A stretch of DNA of 64,000 bases from CANHCC01 sp040381555 (GTDB taxonomy: Bacteria > Bacteroidota > Bacteroidia > J057 > RFSG01). Positions 15,946-24,290 of the stretch are shown one piece after another. A program made the position numbers and the translations under genes. A model generated the notes under the pieces. The model saw nothing but the letters and a program-made list of their open reading frames with translations. It had not been told where the DNA came from and made no database searches. The stretch spans positions 3,921 through 67,920 of the forward strand of contig JBEIHC010000002.1 of NCBI GenBank assembly GCA_040381555.1, in the 5' to 3' direction. Position 1 is the stretch's first letter. Each line of letters starts with the position of its first letter.

Positions 15946-18363
15946 TTAAAATGTTCCCCTCAACGCCAGAATAAAATTCCGTCCAGGAGCAGAAATCCCA
16001 GAGCCATAAGGACGATACCTCAGGTTGGCAATATTTTCCACTCCTCCACTTAGAGAAATAAAAGAATTGAAATGATAGGAAGTTTTGAAATTCCAGGTCA
16101 TCCAACTTGGAAACCAAGGTTTACCCTCTGTATCTTTTGCCATCAAATATTCTGTTGTCGCTTCTCCGATGGAAAGATCTTTGTTCAGGACTTTTCCATT
16201 ATATTGAATATAGACTTCTGCCATTAATTTTTTCCTTCGGTAGCTGAGCCTGCTGATGCCAAAATTCGGTGGGGTATGATTTAACCGGGAACGGCTTCCA
16301 TTCGGGTAGTATTCTGTTCCTTTCATCCAGTTAAACTTTGAGGCAATCGTAAACCCTTTAGGCAGCGCAATGTCTATCCCAGCCTGAATGCCCAATACAT
16401 CCCCATAACTGGTGTTGGTAATGGCTTCAACCTGACTCAGGACGCCATTGTACAGCACACTGTCTTGCCCATTGAATTGATATCTGCTTCTGGCCAAGGC
16501 ATTATCCAAATAAGTGTAGAATCCGGTTACATCTACTTTTACTCTTTTGGCAATTACTTTTGCAAGCCCCAGGTCAATGTTGTAACTGTATTCCGATTTT
16601 AAATTGGGGTTGGGCACCACTACTGAGCCCGGATTTGAATCAAACACTTTTCCCATATCATCAATATTAGGCGCTCTAAATCCCGTTGCTGTGTTCAAAC
16701 TTAGCATCCAAGTTTTCTCGGGAATATAAACCGCACCTATACTTCCGGTAAGCGAACCCGAATTCAGGTAAACATCGGTGAAAGGAAATTTGAAAAAGGT
16801 AGTATCAAAAGTTGCGTTGATTCCATAATGCGAATACCTTGCCCCAGATTGAAGGGTCATCTTTTCATTTACCTTGAAGCGATGATTCAAATATACTCCT
16901 ATTGAGGTCCAGTCTGAACCATTAGGATATCTACTACTTGCAGGTCGGATAATTCCTGAATTGATATTTTGTTGAACCCCTCTGGAATTAACCAGGTTGC
17001 GAATAAACTCAGCACCATAAAACAATTTATGTTTCTCTGAAAGGGATTTCTCTAAGTCTAAATTAGCGGACCAAGCCTCAACCTCTTCGGTACGAGTAAA
17101 TCGAGTACTACCATTGAAATCTCTTTCGATGCGGCTCTCTTGGAAATATTGATGAGCTAAGGTAATTCGCAGTTTATCATATACTATTCCTTCCGAGCTA
17201 TGTTCTACCATCAAATTATTCATTGCCCAGATTTGAGGTCCATATGCCCATTCTGCTGAACGAAGTCCTTGCCCTGTGGAACCTGGTCGTGTTAAGCGAT
17301 CATAACGAGCATAAGAGCCTATTTGCGAATAATGAAAGGCATAGTTAATGTCCCATTTTTCCGAAGGCTTATATCGAAACTTTTGCATATAATTCCATTG
17401 ATTATAGCCTGAAGGCCTTTGCACCAAAGGATCCGGATTAGTTAACAGGGTATCCTTTCCATTGATTGTGGCCGCATATTGGGGTCTTAAAAACTCATCG
17501 GGTCCAGTACTGCCTTGTCTCAAATGGTCGAAATCCGAATAAGTAAGACTGCTCAGCATGGAGAACTTTTTTCCGCCCAAAGTAAAATCAACATGTCCTG
17601 TTTTTTCAGAATTAGCAGAACTATATCGAGAGAACACATTCACCTTATCTACCAGTTTATTTGTTGAGCTCAAAATGGGTTTAAGGGTATAGAAATTCAT
17701 GACCCCTCCGATGGCATCACTTCCATACATAACAGAGCCGGGGCCAAATAAGACTTCTGTTTTATCTACTGTTAAGGCATCCAGATTAATGACATTTTGA
17801 ACATTGCCGGAACGAAATATAGCGGAGTTCATTCTTACTCCATCTACTGTCAGTAATACCCTATTCGTTGCAAAACCCCGAATCATTGGGCTACCTCCTC
17901 CGAGCTGACTTTTCTGGATAAAAACATCTCCAGAAGTTCCCAATAAATCTGCGGTTGTTTGAGGGTTTTGAAGCGCAATTTGGGCAGATGTTATGGTGGT
18001 GATTTTTTGTGGCACATCTTTTTTGTCCTGTTCAAATCGGTTGGCAGAAATGACCGTAGCCTCCAGTGTGATGGGATCCGATTTTAAATAAATAATGGGC
18101 TTAGGTTGATTGAGAATCTCAGCGTAAGCGATTTCAATAGTCAAGTATCCTGCCATTTTTATTTTCAAAGGGGTAGTGCCCCGAAGGCCTGAAATATCTG
18201 CACGACCTTTGGCATCCGTCAGTATTGGAGTGGCATCTGGTGCAGCTGTTATGAGCGCGGAAGGTATAGGGTCGAGTGAGGACTCATCCAATACCGTAAT
18301 AACCTGTGATTTTGCCTGATAGAATAGACTTATCCCTATCAGAAAAAGAAATAGTTTTTTCAT
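15946..18363 (-). CDS. TonB-dependent outer-membrane receptor, haem/haemoglobin-receptor-like
   Basis: The 805-residue protein has a signal peptide (to about residue 19), a carboxypeptidase-like regulatory beta-sandwich (about 20-95), a TonB plug (about 105-230) containing 'GGGSPMIRGFATNRVLLTVD' and 'YGSDAIGGVMNF', and a 22-strand barrel ending in a Phe. It has FRAP ('GFRAPNIDD') and NPNL ('VPNPNLKSE') motifs, which in haem receptors flank the conserved His; I see no clear His between them, so haem is only the favoured ligand. It takes substrates across the outer membrane with TonB/ExbBD energy. A small membrane protein gene lies 241 bp upstream on the same strand. Confidence 0.9.
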   Translation of the reverse strand: MKKLFLFLIGISLFYQAKSQVITVLDESSLDPIPSALITAAPDATPILTDAKGRADISGLRGTTPLKIKMAGYLTIEIAYAEILNQPKPIIYLKSDPITLEATVISANRFEQDKKDVPQKITTITSAQIALQNPQTTADLLGTSGDVFIQKSQLGGGSPMIRGFATNRVLLTVDGVRMNSAIFRSGNVQNVINLDALTVDKTEVLFGPGSVMYGSDAIGGVMNFYTLKPILSSTNKLVDKVNVFSRYSSANSEKTGHVDFTLGGKKFSMLSSLTYSDFDHLRQGSTGPDEFLRPQYAATINGKDTLLTNPDPLVQRPSGYNQWNYMQKFRYKPSEKWDINYAFHYSQIGSYARYDRLTRPGSTGQGLRSAEWAYGPQIWAMNNLMVEHSSEGIVYDKLRITLAHQYFQESRIERDFNGSTRFTRTEEVEAWSANLDLEKSLSEKHKLFYGAEFIRNLVNSRGVQQNINSGIIRPASSRYPNGSDWTSIGVYLNHRFKVNEKMTLQSGARYSHYGINATFDTTFFKFPFTDVYLNSGSLTGSIGAVYIPEKTWMLSLNTATGFRAPNIDDMGKVFDSNPGSVVVPNPNLKSEYSYNIDLGLAKVIAKRVKVDVTGFYTYLDNALARSRYQFNGQDSVLYNGVLSQVEAITNTSYGDVLGIQAGIDIALPKGFTIASKFNWMKGTEYYPNGSRSRLNHTPPNFGISRLSYRRKKLMAEVYIQYNGKVLNKDLSIGEATTEYLMAKDTEGKPWFPSWMTWNFKTSYHFNSFISLSGGVENIANLRYRPYGSGISAPGRNFILALRGTF

Positions 18364-18604
18364 GTTTTGTTCAATAATAATAATGAGGGTAACAAGAAGC
18401 TATTTTCCTTTTAGTGATACAGGTTAGACACTAAAAGAGCTCCACCGAACTACTAAGCTCAGACTTTAAGTAGGCTTATTCACCCTTTACCCGAAAAGAT
18501 TTTATGTTTTAGGAATTGAAGTTAAAAATACCTCATCTCCCAAATCAATAAAAGCCCAAAAGTCCCCAAGGAAAATATCCAAGGCTGCCAGATTGTTAAA
18601 ATGA

Positions 18605-19141
18605 TCAGGTGATTTGTTCTGGTGGAGGATTTTCCGGGGAGCTAATCCCAGAAGTCAGATTTTCTACAAAAGGATTGCTTTGTTCCTTTGATAAATCCAA
18701 AAGACATTGAACGATTGGGTTGGAATTAGTAAAAAACAAATTTCGGTAAAATCGAAAAGTAATTTCCTTTTGATTATGAGTGTTTTTATCTTGATTCAAG
18801 ATTTTACTTACCTGGTCTTCCAGCGTTTTAAATAAGCGCGTTTCATCTTCATCCCGTATGCAGGAAAAGTAGATACTGTCTTGTTGAGCTATTTGTTTGA
18901 GTACATCATAAGCCACTCCCTGGTAGCGAAATTCATGATCATTCATCCAAGAGAGAGTTCCGGATTCCAACTCAATTTTTGAAAATCCCAACAAAGTCTG
19001 CTGACTGAGGGGTACTCCAGCCTTAATTTTTTGCTTGATTTCTTTACGGATTCTCTGCTGTTGAAGGGAAAAAAATCCCCAAGTACCTAATGCTGGTAGG
19101 CAGAAGATACCAATCAATAAGCAGGCGAATCCTTGTCTCAC
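18605..19141 (-). CDS. Small single-span membrane protein upstream of the TonB receptor
   Basis: The product (178 residues from GTG 19141) has one N-terminal membrane helix or uncleaved signal (FACLLIGIFCLPALGTW) and a mostly hydrophilic remainder with 'HEFRYQGVAYDVLKQI' and 'DSIYFSCIRDEDETRLFKTL'. A YxGxxYDV-containing protein of this kind is, from memory, found next to TonB receptors in other Bacteroidota, but no function is known to me. The start is decided by the promoter: TAGCTTTG at 19160-19167 overlaps the longer TTG start at 19162, so the first usable codon is the GTG at 19141. Confidence 0.65.
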   Translation of the reverse strand: MRQGFACLLIGIFCLPALGTWGFFSLQQQRIRKEIKQKIKAGVPLSQQTLLGFSKIELESGTLSWMNDHEFRYQGVAYDVLKQIAQQDSIYFSCIRDEDETRLFKTLEDQVSKILNQDKNTHNQKEITFRFYRNLFFTNSNPIVQCLLDLSKEQSNPFVENLTSGISSPENPPPEQIT

Positions 19142-19159
19142 TTGAAGCCGAAATAGAAT

Positions 19160-19167
19160 CAAAGCTA
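19160..19167 (-). promoter_or_regulatory. -7 promoter element of the small membrane protein gene
   Basis: TAGCTTTG fits TAnnTTTG. It overlaps the TTG that would otherwise be the longest start and so points to the GTG at 19141. Confidence 0.55.
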
Positions 19168-19239
19168 AGAAGTTTTATAGGGTGCTGCAAGCAAGTAATT
19201 GGTTTTTTATGTTGATTTGCGGGAATCATCCGTAAAATC

Positions 19240-20361
19240 ATCCGTAAGCCTGATCTTCATATCCTCTCGCTGGACAATCCCTCCACCCCAAATTATGGGG
19301 GGGTGATAGATATTCACTACCGCTTAAAGGCTTTATCTGAAGCAGGACTTCGAATTGACCTGCATGTTTGGCATAAGGGGGAAAAGCCTGACCCTGCATT
19401 TTTGCTCAACTTTGCCGAAACCGTTCATTTCTACCAGCGAAAAAAACCTTGGCAAATTTCCCGTTTCTCCCTTCCTTTTATTGTGAGTTCTCGACAGAGT
19501 ACTCTTTTAGCAGAACGAATTTTAGCTGGAAATGCTCCCATTTGGTGTGAAGGAATCCATACCACCGGAGTATTGAACCAAATCACTCTATCAAAGCGAA
19601 AGGTGTTTTTAAGAGCACATAATATTGAGCAGATATATTATCGGGAGCTGGCGGAAAGAAGTCATAATCTGCTGGAAAAAGCCTATTATAAACTTGAGTC
19701 TAATAGATTAAAAACCTATGAAGAAGGTGTTTTCCCTCTCTTCAATAAGATTTTTGCCATTTCTCCTATTGAGCAAATTCAGATAGAGAAGTTGAATCCT
19801 CAAACAGAATTGCTGCCGGCGTTTGTACAGTATCGGCAGCAGAAAATTCGTCAGCTCCCCAAACCAGATGCTCAGGATTTTAAGATTCTGTTTCATGGAA
19901 ATTTTGAAATACAGGAGAACAGGCTGGCAGCCCAGGCTTTAATCCGTTTTATAAAAAATTATTCCCTTCCAGGTTGTGGATTAGTGTTAGCAGGAAAGGG
20001 TCTGGATTCAGCCGGTTTGGATGATACAGGCATTGAGTTTCATTCTGATCCTTCCTGGATGGACAGCATTCTGGATACGGTTGATTTGGTGTTATTACCA
20101 GGAACTCAACTCTCAGGCGTGAAGATTAAATTATTGGAAAGTCTGGCTGCAGGAAAACGGGTAATTTGTTCCCCTCAAACCGCCATGGGTTCTGGGCTTG
20201 AATCCAAACTTATTTCCTACACTTCGGAAGAAGAATTATACCACTTAGTGCAACAGGCGAGCCAGGGATATTTAGACCCTCAGTTTATTGAAGGTCTGGC
20301 TTTATTCCATGAACTATATAATCCTTTGAACGGCGTGAAGCAGATTGTAGAGTTATTGTAG
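19240..20361 (+). CDS. Glycosyltransferase, GT4-like, with an unclear start codon
   Basis: The protein is a GT-B glycosyltransferase of about 370 residues. From the GTG at 19303 it has 352 residues, but the frame upstream clearly continues as coding: KPDLHILSLDNP, then STPNYGG, then VIDIHYRLKALSEAGLRI, which is the conserved N-terminal loop of the family. No ATG, GTG or TTG occurs in frame between the stop at 19213 and that loop; the candidates are ATC codons at 19228-19240 inside a 12-bp tandem duplication, or a CTG at 19270. The C-terminal domain contains 'SGVKIKLLESLAAGKRVI', the donor-binding motif. Substrate unknown. Confidence 0.82.
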   Translation: MRKPDLHILSLDNPSTPNYGGVIDIHYRLKALSEAGLRIDLHVWHKGEKPDPAFLLNFAETVHFYQRKKPWQISRFSLPFIVSSRQSTLLAERILAGNAPIWCEGIHTTGVLNQITLSKRKVFLRAHNIEQIYYRELAERSHNLLEKAYYKLESNRLKTYEEGVFPLFNKIFAISPIEQIQIEKLNPQTELLPAFVQYRQQKIRQLPKPDAQDFKILFHGNFEIQENRLAAQALIRFIKNYSLPGCGLVLAGKGLDSAGLDDTGIEFHSDPSWMDSILDTVDLVLLPGTQLSGVKIKLLESLAAGKRVICSPQTAMGSGLESKLISYTSEEELYHLVQQASQGYLDPQFIEGLALFHELYNPLNGVKQIVELL

Positions 20362-20395
20362 AAAAATGGGAATTGATTGAACTATGCCAAAGATC

Positions 20396-20563
20396 TTAAC
20401 GATTGGGGCAAGACTTACAGGCTTTCCCTTTCTTGTATTTTTTACAGCATTTCTTGAGGCGAGAATTGGGTTCTGTGGAAGAAAAATAGCATTGTACCTT
20501 GCTGATGCAACGGCAATTGGGTAGAGTGCTGTTCGGTGTTTCTATTGAATAGATATCTTCCAC
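20396..20563 (-). CDS. Small Cys-rich protein (55 residues)
   Basis: A short open frame reads leftward from a GTG at 20563 to TAA at 20396. The first half is polar; it then has NCRC, a Cys before a Tyr-Phe, and a C-terminal block KKCCKKYKKGKACKSCP. The tail with CC, a Lys/Tyr-rich spacer and CxxC resembles short Bacteroidota proteins ending in a CCKKYKKGKxCxxCP signature, and would suit metal or nucleic-acid binding. A promoter-like TAAATTTG lies at 20568-20575, immediately before the start, supporting expression. Function unknown. The frame has a stop 4 codons upstream of the GTG. Confidence 0.6.
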   Translation of the reverse strand: MEDIYSIETPNSTLPNCRCISKVQCYFSSTEPNSRLKKCCKKYKKGKACKSCPNR

Positions 20564-20567
20564 GACA

Positions 20568-20575
20568 CAAATTTA
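20568..20575 (-). promoter_or_regulatory. -7 promoter element of the Cys-rich small gene
   Basis: TAAATTTG on the minus strand fits TAnnTTTG and ends 4 nt before the GTG at 20563, implying a leaderless or nearly leaderless message. Confidence 0.5.
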
Positions 20576-20781
20576 ATTTAGAATAAATACAGATAAGAAG
20601 ATTTTTCTTGTTTTTTATATAATAAATTGATTATCAATTAAATAAATTGTTTTTCTTAGAAATATTCAAACAAAACACCTGTAAGTCTTAATTATTTTCT
20701 GATTTTCGCCCTGTGAAAAGGGAAGAAAGAAGTTCAAAATGGGGTATAGGAAAGAAAGGCTTTTATTCTTTCAACCCCTCA

Positions 20782-21321
20782 ATGGGTAAGATTAGTCTAA
20801 TTCTTACCTTGTTATTCAGCATTTCCTCCTGTTCTTTGAAAGAAGAACCAGAGTTATATCTCACAGATATTCTATCGGTAGGACAGGATTTTCGTTTGGG
20901 ATTAATGCAGACTCGACCGGAACTGGAGGCGGTTGAGTTAGAATACCAGTCAGTCAAAGGGAAATCAGTTCCTGTGCCCGGGTTAAGATGGTGGAGAGGT
21001 GTTCATCGCTCTTTTTTCTTTCCTCGTGATACTGCACAATTTCAAGATCAGGGATTTTCTTTACATACATTAGTGATGTACAATCGTCGAGAGGCATTAA
21101 AACTCTTTCAGTCATTTTGTCAAGATGAGCACTGGCAGGAATTACAAATAGTAACGCCGGGATCTCATGTGTACCTATATCGTAATGCGGTGATACATCT
21201 GAATATCGAAGCTAGGGTTTCGGAGCAGGAGCTTCAATACTTGCATTTGATTTTGGAAAAGAGATTGGGATTGAAAAAGGGGAGCAAAGCTTGTATTTGT
21301 AAAACACAGACTAAGTCTTAA
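20782..21321 (+). CDS. Lipoprotein of unknown function
   Basis: From the ATG at 20782 the product has 179 residues with a lipoprotein signal (GKISLILTLLFSISSC, lipobox ISSC). The mature part carries 'ELYLTDILSVGQDFRLGLMQ' and 'GVHRSFFFPRDTAQF' but no family I recognise. A GTG at 20713 would add 23 basic residues before the signal and is less likely. It is convergent with cdsA, and the two stop codons overlap by 4 bp. Confidence 0.7.
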   Translation: MGKISLILTLLFSISSCSLKEEPELYLTDILSVGQDFRLGLMQTRPELEAVELEYQSVKGKSVPVPGLRWWRGVHRSFFFPRDTAQFQDQGFSLHTLVMYNRREALKLFQSFCQDEHWQELQIVTPGSHVYLYRNAVIHLNIEARVSEQELQYLHLILEKRLGLKKGSKACICKTQTKS

Positions 21322-22172
21322 AAATGAATAAAACTTTGCAAGCTGCCGGTTATATAGAGATAGAGATAAACGACTGGCAGAGAAAGTAGAAATCCATCAA
21401 AGCGATCTAATAAGCCCCCATGTCCAGGAAGTAATCCTCCAGAATCTTTTACTTCCAAAGCTCTTTTGAGTCGGGATTCTACCAAATCGCCTAAAGGACA
21501 GGTAATAGCTATAATCAATCCAATTGCCCTCCAGTCGATTAAGCTAATAGGCCAAAACTCTTGTAAAACCAAGGCCAAAACAAGCGTACAAATAAATCCT
21601 CCAACTGCACCTTCAATGGTTTTAGATGGACTCACAGAGGGCATCAATTTTCTTTTTCCCATCAAGCGGCCTGCCACATAAGCTAAAGTATCGCTGCACC
21701 AAACCAGCAGCAAAATTCCGAGTGGAATATAGAAATTATAATTCCCGGTAAAATCATAAGAGAGTCTATAAAACAAAGCAAAAGGAAGAAAGACATAGAC
21801 ACCGGAAAAATTAAGTAAAGCTAAGGTTTGAAAAGGCTGGTCAATAGAGGAATCAAAAAGAATCAGCATCATACTGAGCACCAAACCACCGAGTATTCCA
21901 CATAAAACCCAAGTGCTCATTTCTTGCGGATGGGGATGAAACAAAAAGGAAATCCAAACAATTAGGGCGGGCAAGAGTGCGGGAATCAGAAGGGTTTTAG
22001 ACTTATCCAATCCGCTCAGTTTTAGAAATTCATAAATTCCTGCCAGAGTAAGAAGAGTACAAAAGAGCCAAAAAGAGTTCCAGGAAAAATAGACCATGCC
22101 CAAAACCAGCGGTACAGCGACACTTGCAGTCAGAATTCTGAATAGCAGATTTTTTTCAGTTTTTAGATTCAT
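21318..22172 (-). CDS. cdsA: Phosphatidate cytidylyltransferase
   Basis: CdsA makes CDP-diacylglycerol from phosphatidate and CTP at the inner membrane, the branch point of phospholipid synthesis. The 284-residue protein has about eight membrane helices and the family signature near the C-terminus, 'VKDSGGLLPGHGGLLDRFDG', with the metal-binding Asp residues. The 'DTLAYVAGRLMGKRKLMPSVSPSKT' region, which precedes it, is also typical. Its start overlaps the CPBP gene by 17 bp, so the two are co-translated. Confidence 0.96.
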   Translation of the reverse strand: MNLKTEKNLLFRILTASVAVPLVLGMVYFSWNSFWLFCTLLTLAGIYEFLKLSGLDKSKTLLIPALLPALIVWISFLFHPHPQEMSTWVLCGILGGLVLSMMLILFDSSIDQPFQTLALLNFSGVYVFLPFALFYRLSYDFTGNYNFYIPLGILLLVWCSDTLAYVAGRLMGKRKLMPSVSPSKTIEGAVGGFICTLVLALVLQEFWPISLIDWRAIGLIIAITCPLGDLVESRLKRALEVKDSGGLLPGHGGLLDRFDGFLLSLPVVYLYLYITGSLQSFIHF

Positions 22173-23073
22173 AAGATAGGTGGAAATAAAAATGCTTTCT
22201 TAGGAGAATAAAGATAAAAACAAATGCAACAATTGTGGGCAAAACGATAAACCAAGGAAAGAATTCTCCAGAATCGACGGCTGTTGAGGCAGTAAAATCC
22301 ATCAAAACCAGGCTACTGGCATTAAAAACAAAATGTCCCCAAATGGCAGCTAACAGATTACCACTCCAATAAACCAAATATCCAAATAGCACTCCCAAAA
22401 AGAAGCGGGCAAAGAAACCATAAATCTGAAAATGAATCAGGCTAAAAATCAAACCGGTAATCCAAATGGCTTGAATCGGGCCCCATTTTTTAGTGAAATA
22501 ATATTGCATGGCTCCGCGAAAAAACAGCTCCTCACAAACTGCAGGTAGGCCAGCAAAAACCAAGAACTGAACAAATTTGGGGATGCCTGATTCTTTCTGC
22601 GTGAGGGTCAGGAGTAATCGTTCCGCCTCCGCTTCCGGCTCTTCCAGCATTTTTTCAAGAGATTGAAGATATTCTGGCAATTTAAAACTGGCAGCATCCC
22701 AACTAATCATTGGTATTAATGGGATAGATAAAAGTATTAGAAGGGTGATGAGCAGAATGGAGACAGGTTGAATCTTCCGATGGGGTACTACTTGGGACAG
22801 TTCTTGAGAGAATAGGCCACAAAGAATAGCGGCTAATCCAAACCCAAAAACTTGATTCCCTGCCTGCATGAGAATAATCCAAGCTGCTTCAGTTGGGTCA
22901 CCTCCTTTTACAGAGAGGAGTAGTTCTTGCAGGTCTTTCCCTTCTTGTTGTAAAATAATTTGCAAAACACCTTGGGCCAAGAACATCCCAATCAGGAAAA
23001 CAAAAAACAGTAATCCTAACCTATTTAGAAAGGGGAAAGAACTTTGATTCGAGATATCTGGGTAGTCCTTCAT
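22156..23073 (-). CDS. CPBP family intramembrane glutamic protease
   Basis: This membrane protein of 305 residues has about eight hydrophobic helices and the CPBP/Abi (Rce1-like) motifs: EELFFRGAM with the paired catalytic Glu and Arg, then 'SLIHFQIYGFFARFFLGVLFGYLVYWSGNL' where the metal- or proton-binding His lies, then 'GHFVFNASS'. Family members cleave prenylated or bacteriocin-related substrates or act as immunity proteins; the substrate here is unknown. It overlaps cdsA. Confidence 0.88.
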   Translation of the reverse strand: MKDYPDISNQSSFPFLNRLGLLFFVFLIGMFLAQGVLQIILQQEGKDLQELLLSVKGGDPTEAAWIILMQAGNQVFGFGLAAILCGLFSQELSQVVPHRKIQPVSILLITLLILLSIPLIPMISWDAASFKLPEYLQSLEKMLEEPEAEAERLLLTLTQKESGIPKFVQFLVFAGLPAVCEELFFRGAMQYYFTKKWGPIQAIWITGLIFSLIHFQIYGFFARFFLGVLFGYLVYWSGNLLAAIWGHFVFNASSLVLMDFTASTAVDSGEFFPWFIVLPTIVAFVFIFILLRKHFYFHLSYESKN

Positions 23074-23157
23074 TTTGTGTAAATTTACGCTGAGTTTTTG
23101 AAGGAATACCCGAAAGGGAGAGATCCTTTCAAAGATGTAGTTTCCCTAAAAAGAATA

Positions 23158-24156
23158 ATGGTCAAAATTGGAAATGTAGAAGTAGGGGATTTTCCGCTCA
23201 TGCTGGCTCCCATGGAGGATGTGAGTGACCCTCCATTTCGCTTAATTTGCAAGGAGTTAGGGGCTGATGTTCTGTACACTGAGTTTATTTCTTCGGAAGG
23301 TTTAATTCGGGATGCGGTGAAGAGCGTGCAGAAGTTGGATATTTATCCTCAAGAAAGACCTGTTGGTATTCAAATATTTGGAAACAATATAGAATCCATG
23401 GAAGAGGCTGCTCGTTATGTTGAGCGGGCTAACCCAGAGTTTTTGGATATAAATTACGGTTGTCCTGTAAAGGCAGTGGCCTGCAAAGGAGCAGGAGCGG
23501 GTATTTTGAAGGATATCCCGAAGATGGTTGCCATGACCAAAGCCATTGTGGATGCGGTCCAGATTCCGGTAACAGTGAAAACACGACTCGGTTGGGATGA
23601 AGCGTCTATAAATATTCCGGAAGTAGCATTGAGGCTTCAGGATATTGGTATTCAGGCGCTGACCATTCATGCCCGCACCCGAGTTCAGATGTATAAGGGG
23701 GTAGCGGATTGGTCTTGGATTCAAAAAGTAAAAAACCAGCCTGAATTTATTATTCCTCTTTTTGGAAATGGGGATATAGATTCACCGGAAAAGGCTTTGG
23801 AATATCGGAATAAGTATGGGGTTGATGGTATTATGATTGGGCGCGCAGCTATTGGCAATCCTTGGATATTCAATCAAATAAAACATTTTTTTAAAACGGG
23901 GGAACACCTCGCCCCTCCTAGCATAGAAGAAAGAGTAAGAGTGAGTCGGCAGCATTTGACTCATTCAGTTGCCTGGAAGGGAGAAAAATTGGGCATTTTC
24001 GAAATGCGCCGGCATTACACGAATTATTTTCGTAACCTCCCTGATTTTAAAGAGCTCAGAATGAAGCTTGTAGGTAGTGAGCAACTGGAAGAATTGATGG
24101 AAACCTTGCAGGAAGTTGAAAAGCGGTATTCCGGATTCTCCTTACATCCGGCTTAG
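23158..24156 (+). CDS. dusB: tRNA-dihydrouridine synthase
   Basis: This flavoenzyme reduces uridines in the tRNA D-loop. The 332-residue protein (from ATG 23158) has the TIM-barrel motifs APMEDVSDPPFR, 'INYGCPVKAVACKGAGAGIL' with the catalytic Cys, KTRLGWDE, 'HARTRVQMYKG', FGNGDI and 'GIMIGRAAIGNPWIF'. These patterns fit the DusB/NifR3 branch. The frame is open upstream to a TTG at 23098, but family members start just before KIGNVEVGDFPLMLAP, favouring 23158. Confidence 0.93.
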   Translation: MVKIGNVEVGDFPLMLAPMEDVSDPPFRLICKELGADVLYTEFISSEGLIRDAVKSVQKLDIYPQERPVGIQIFGNNIESMEEAARYVERANPEFLDINYGCPVKAVACKGAGAGILKDIPKMVAMTKAIVDAVQIPVTVKTRLGWDEASINIPEVALRLQDIGIQALTIHARTRVQMYKGVADWSWIQKVKNQPEFIIPLFGNGDIDSPEKALEYRNKYGVDGIMIGRAAIGNPWIFNQIKHFFKTGEHLAPPSIEERVRVSRQHLTHSVAWKGEKLGIFEMRRHYTNYFRNLPDFKELRMKLVGSEQLEELMETLQEVEKRYSGFSLHPA

Positions 24157-24290
24157 ACTTGGGGTAAAAACCTTCGGAAATCTTTTCATAAAAACATTTA
24201 TTTGTCCATTAACCCACGATTTCCCCGGGAAAAACTTATTTTTTTTGTATTTTTATGGTTCGATTCTGAAAACACTTTTGCCTGATACTC

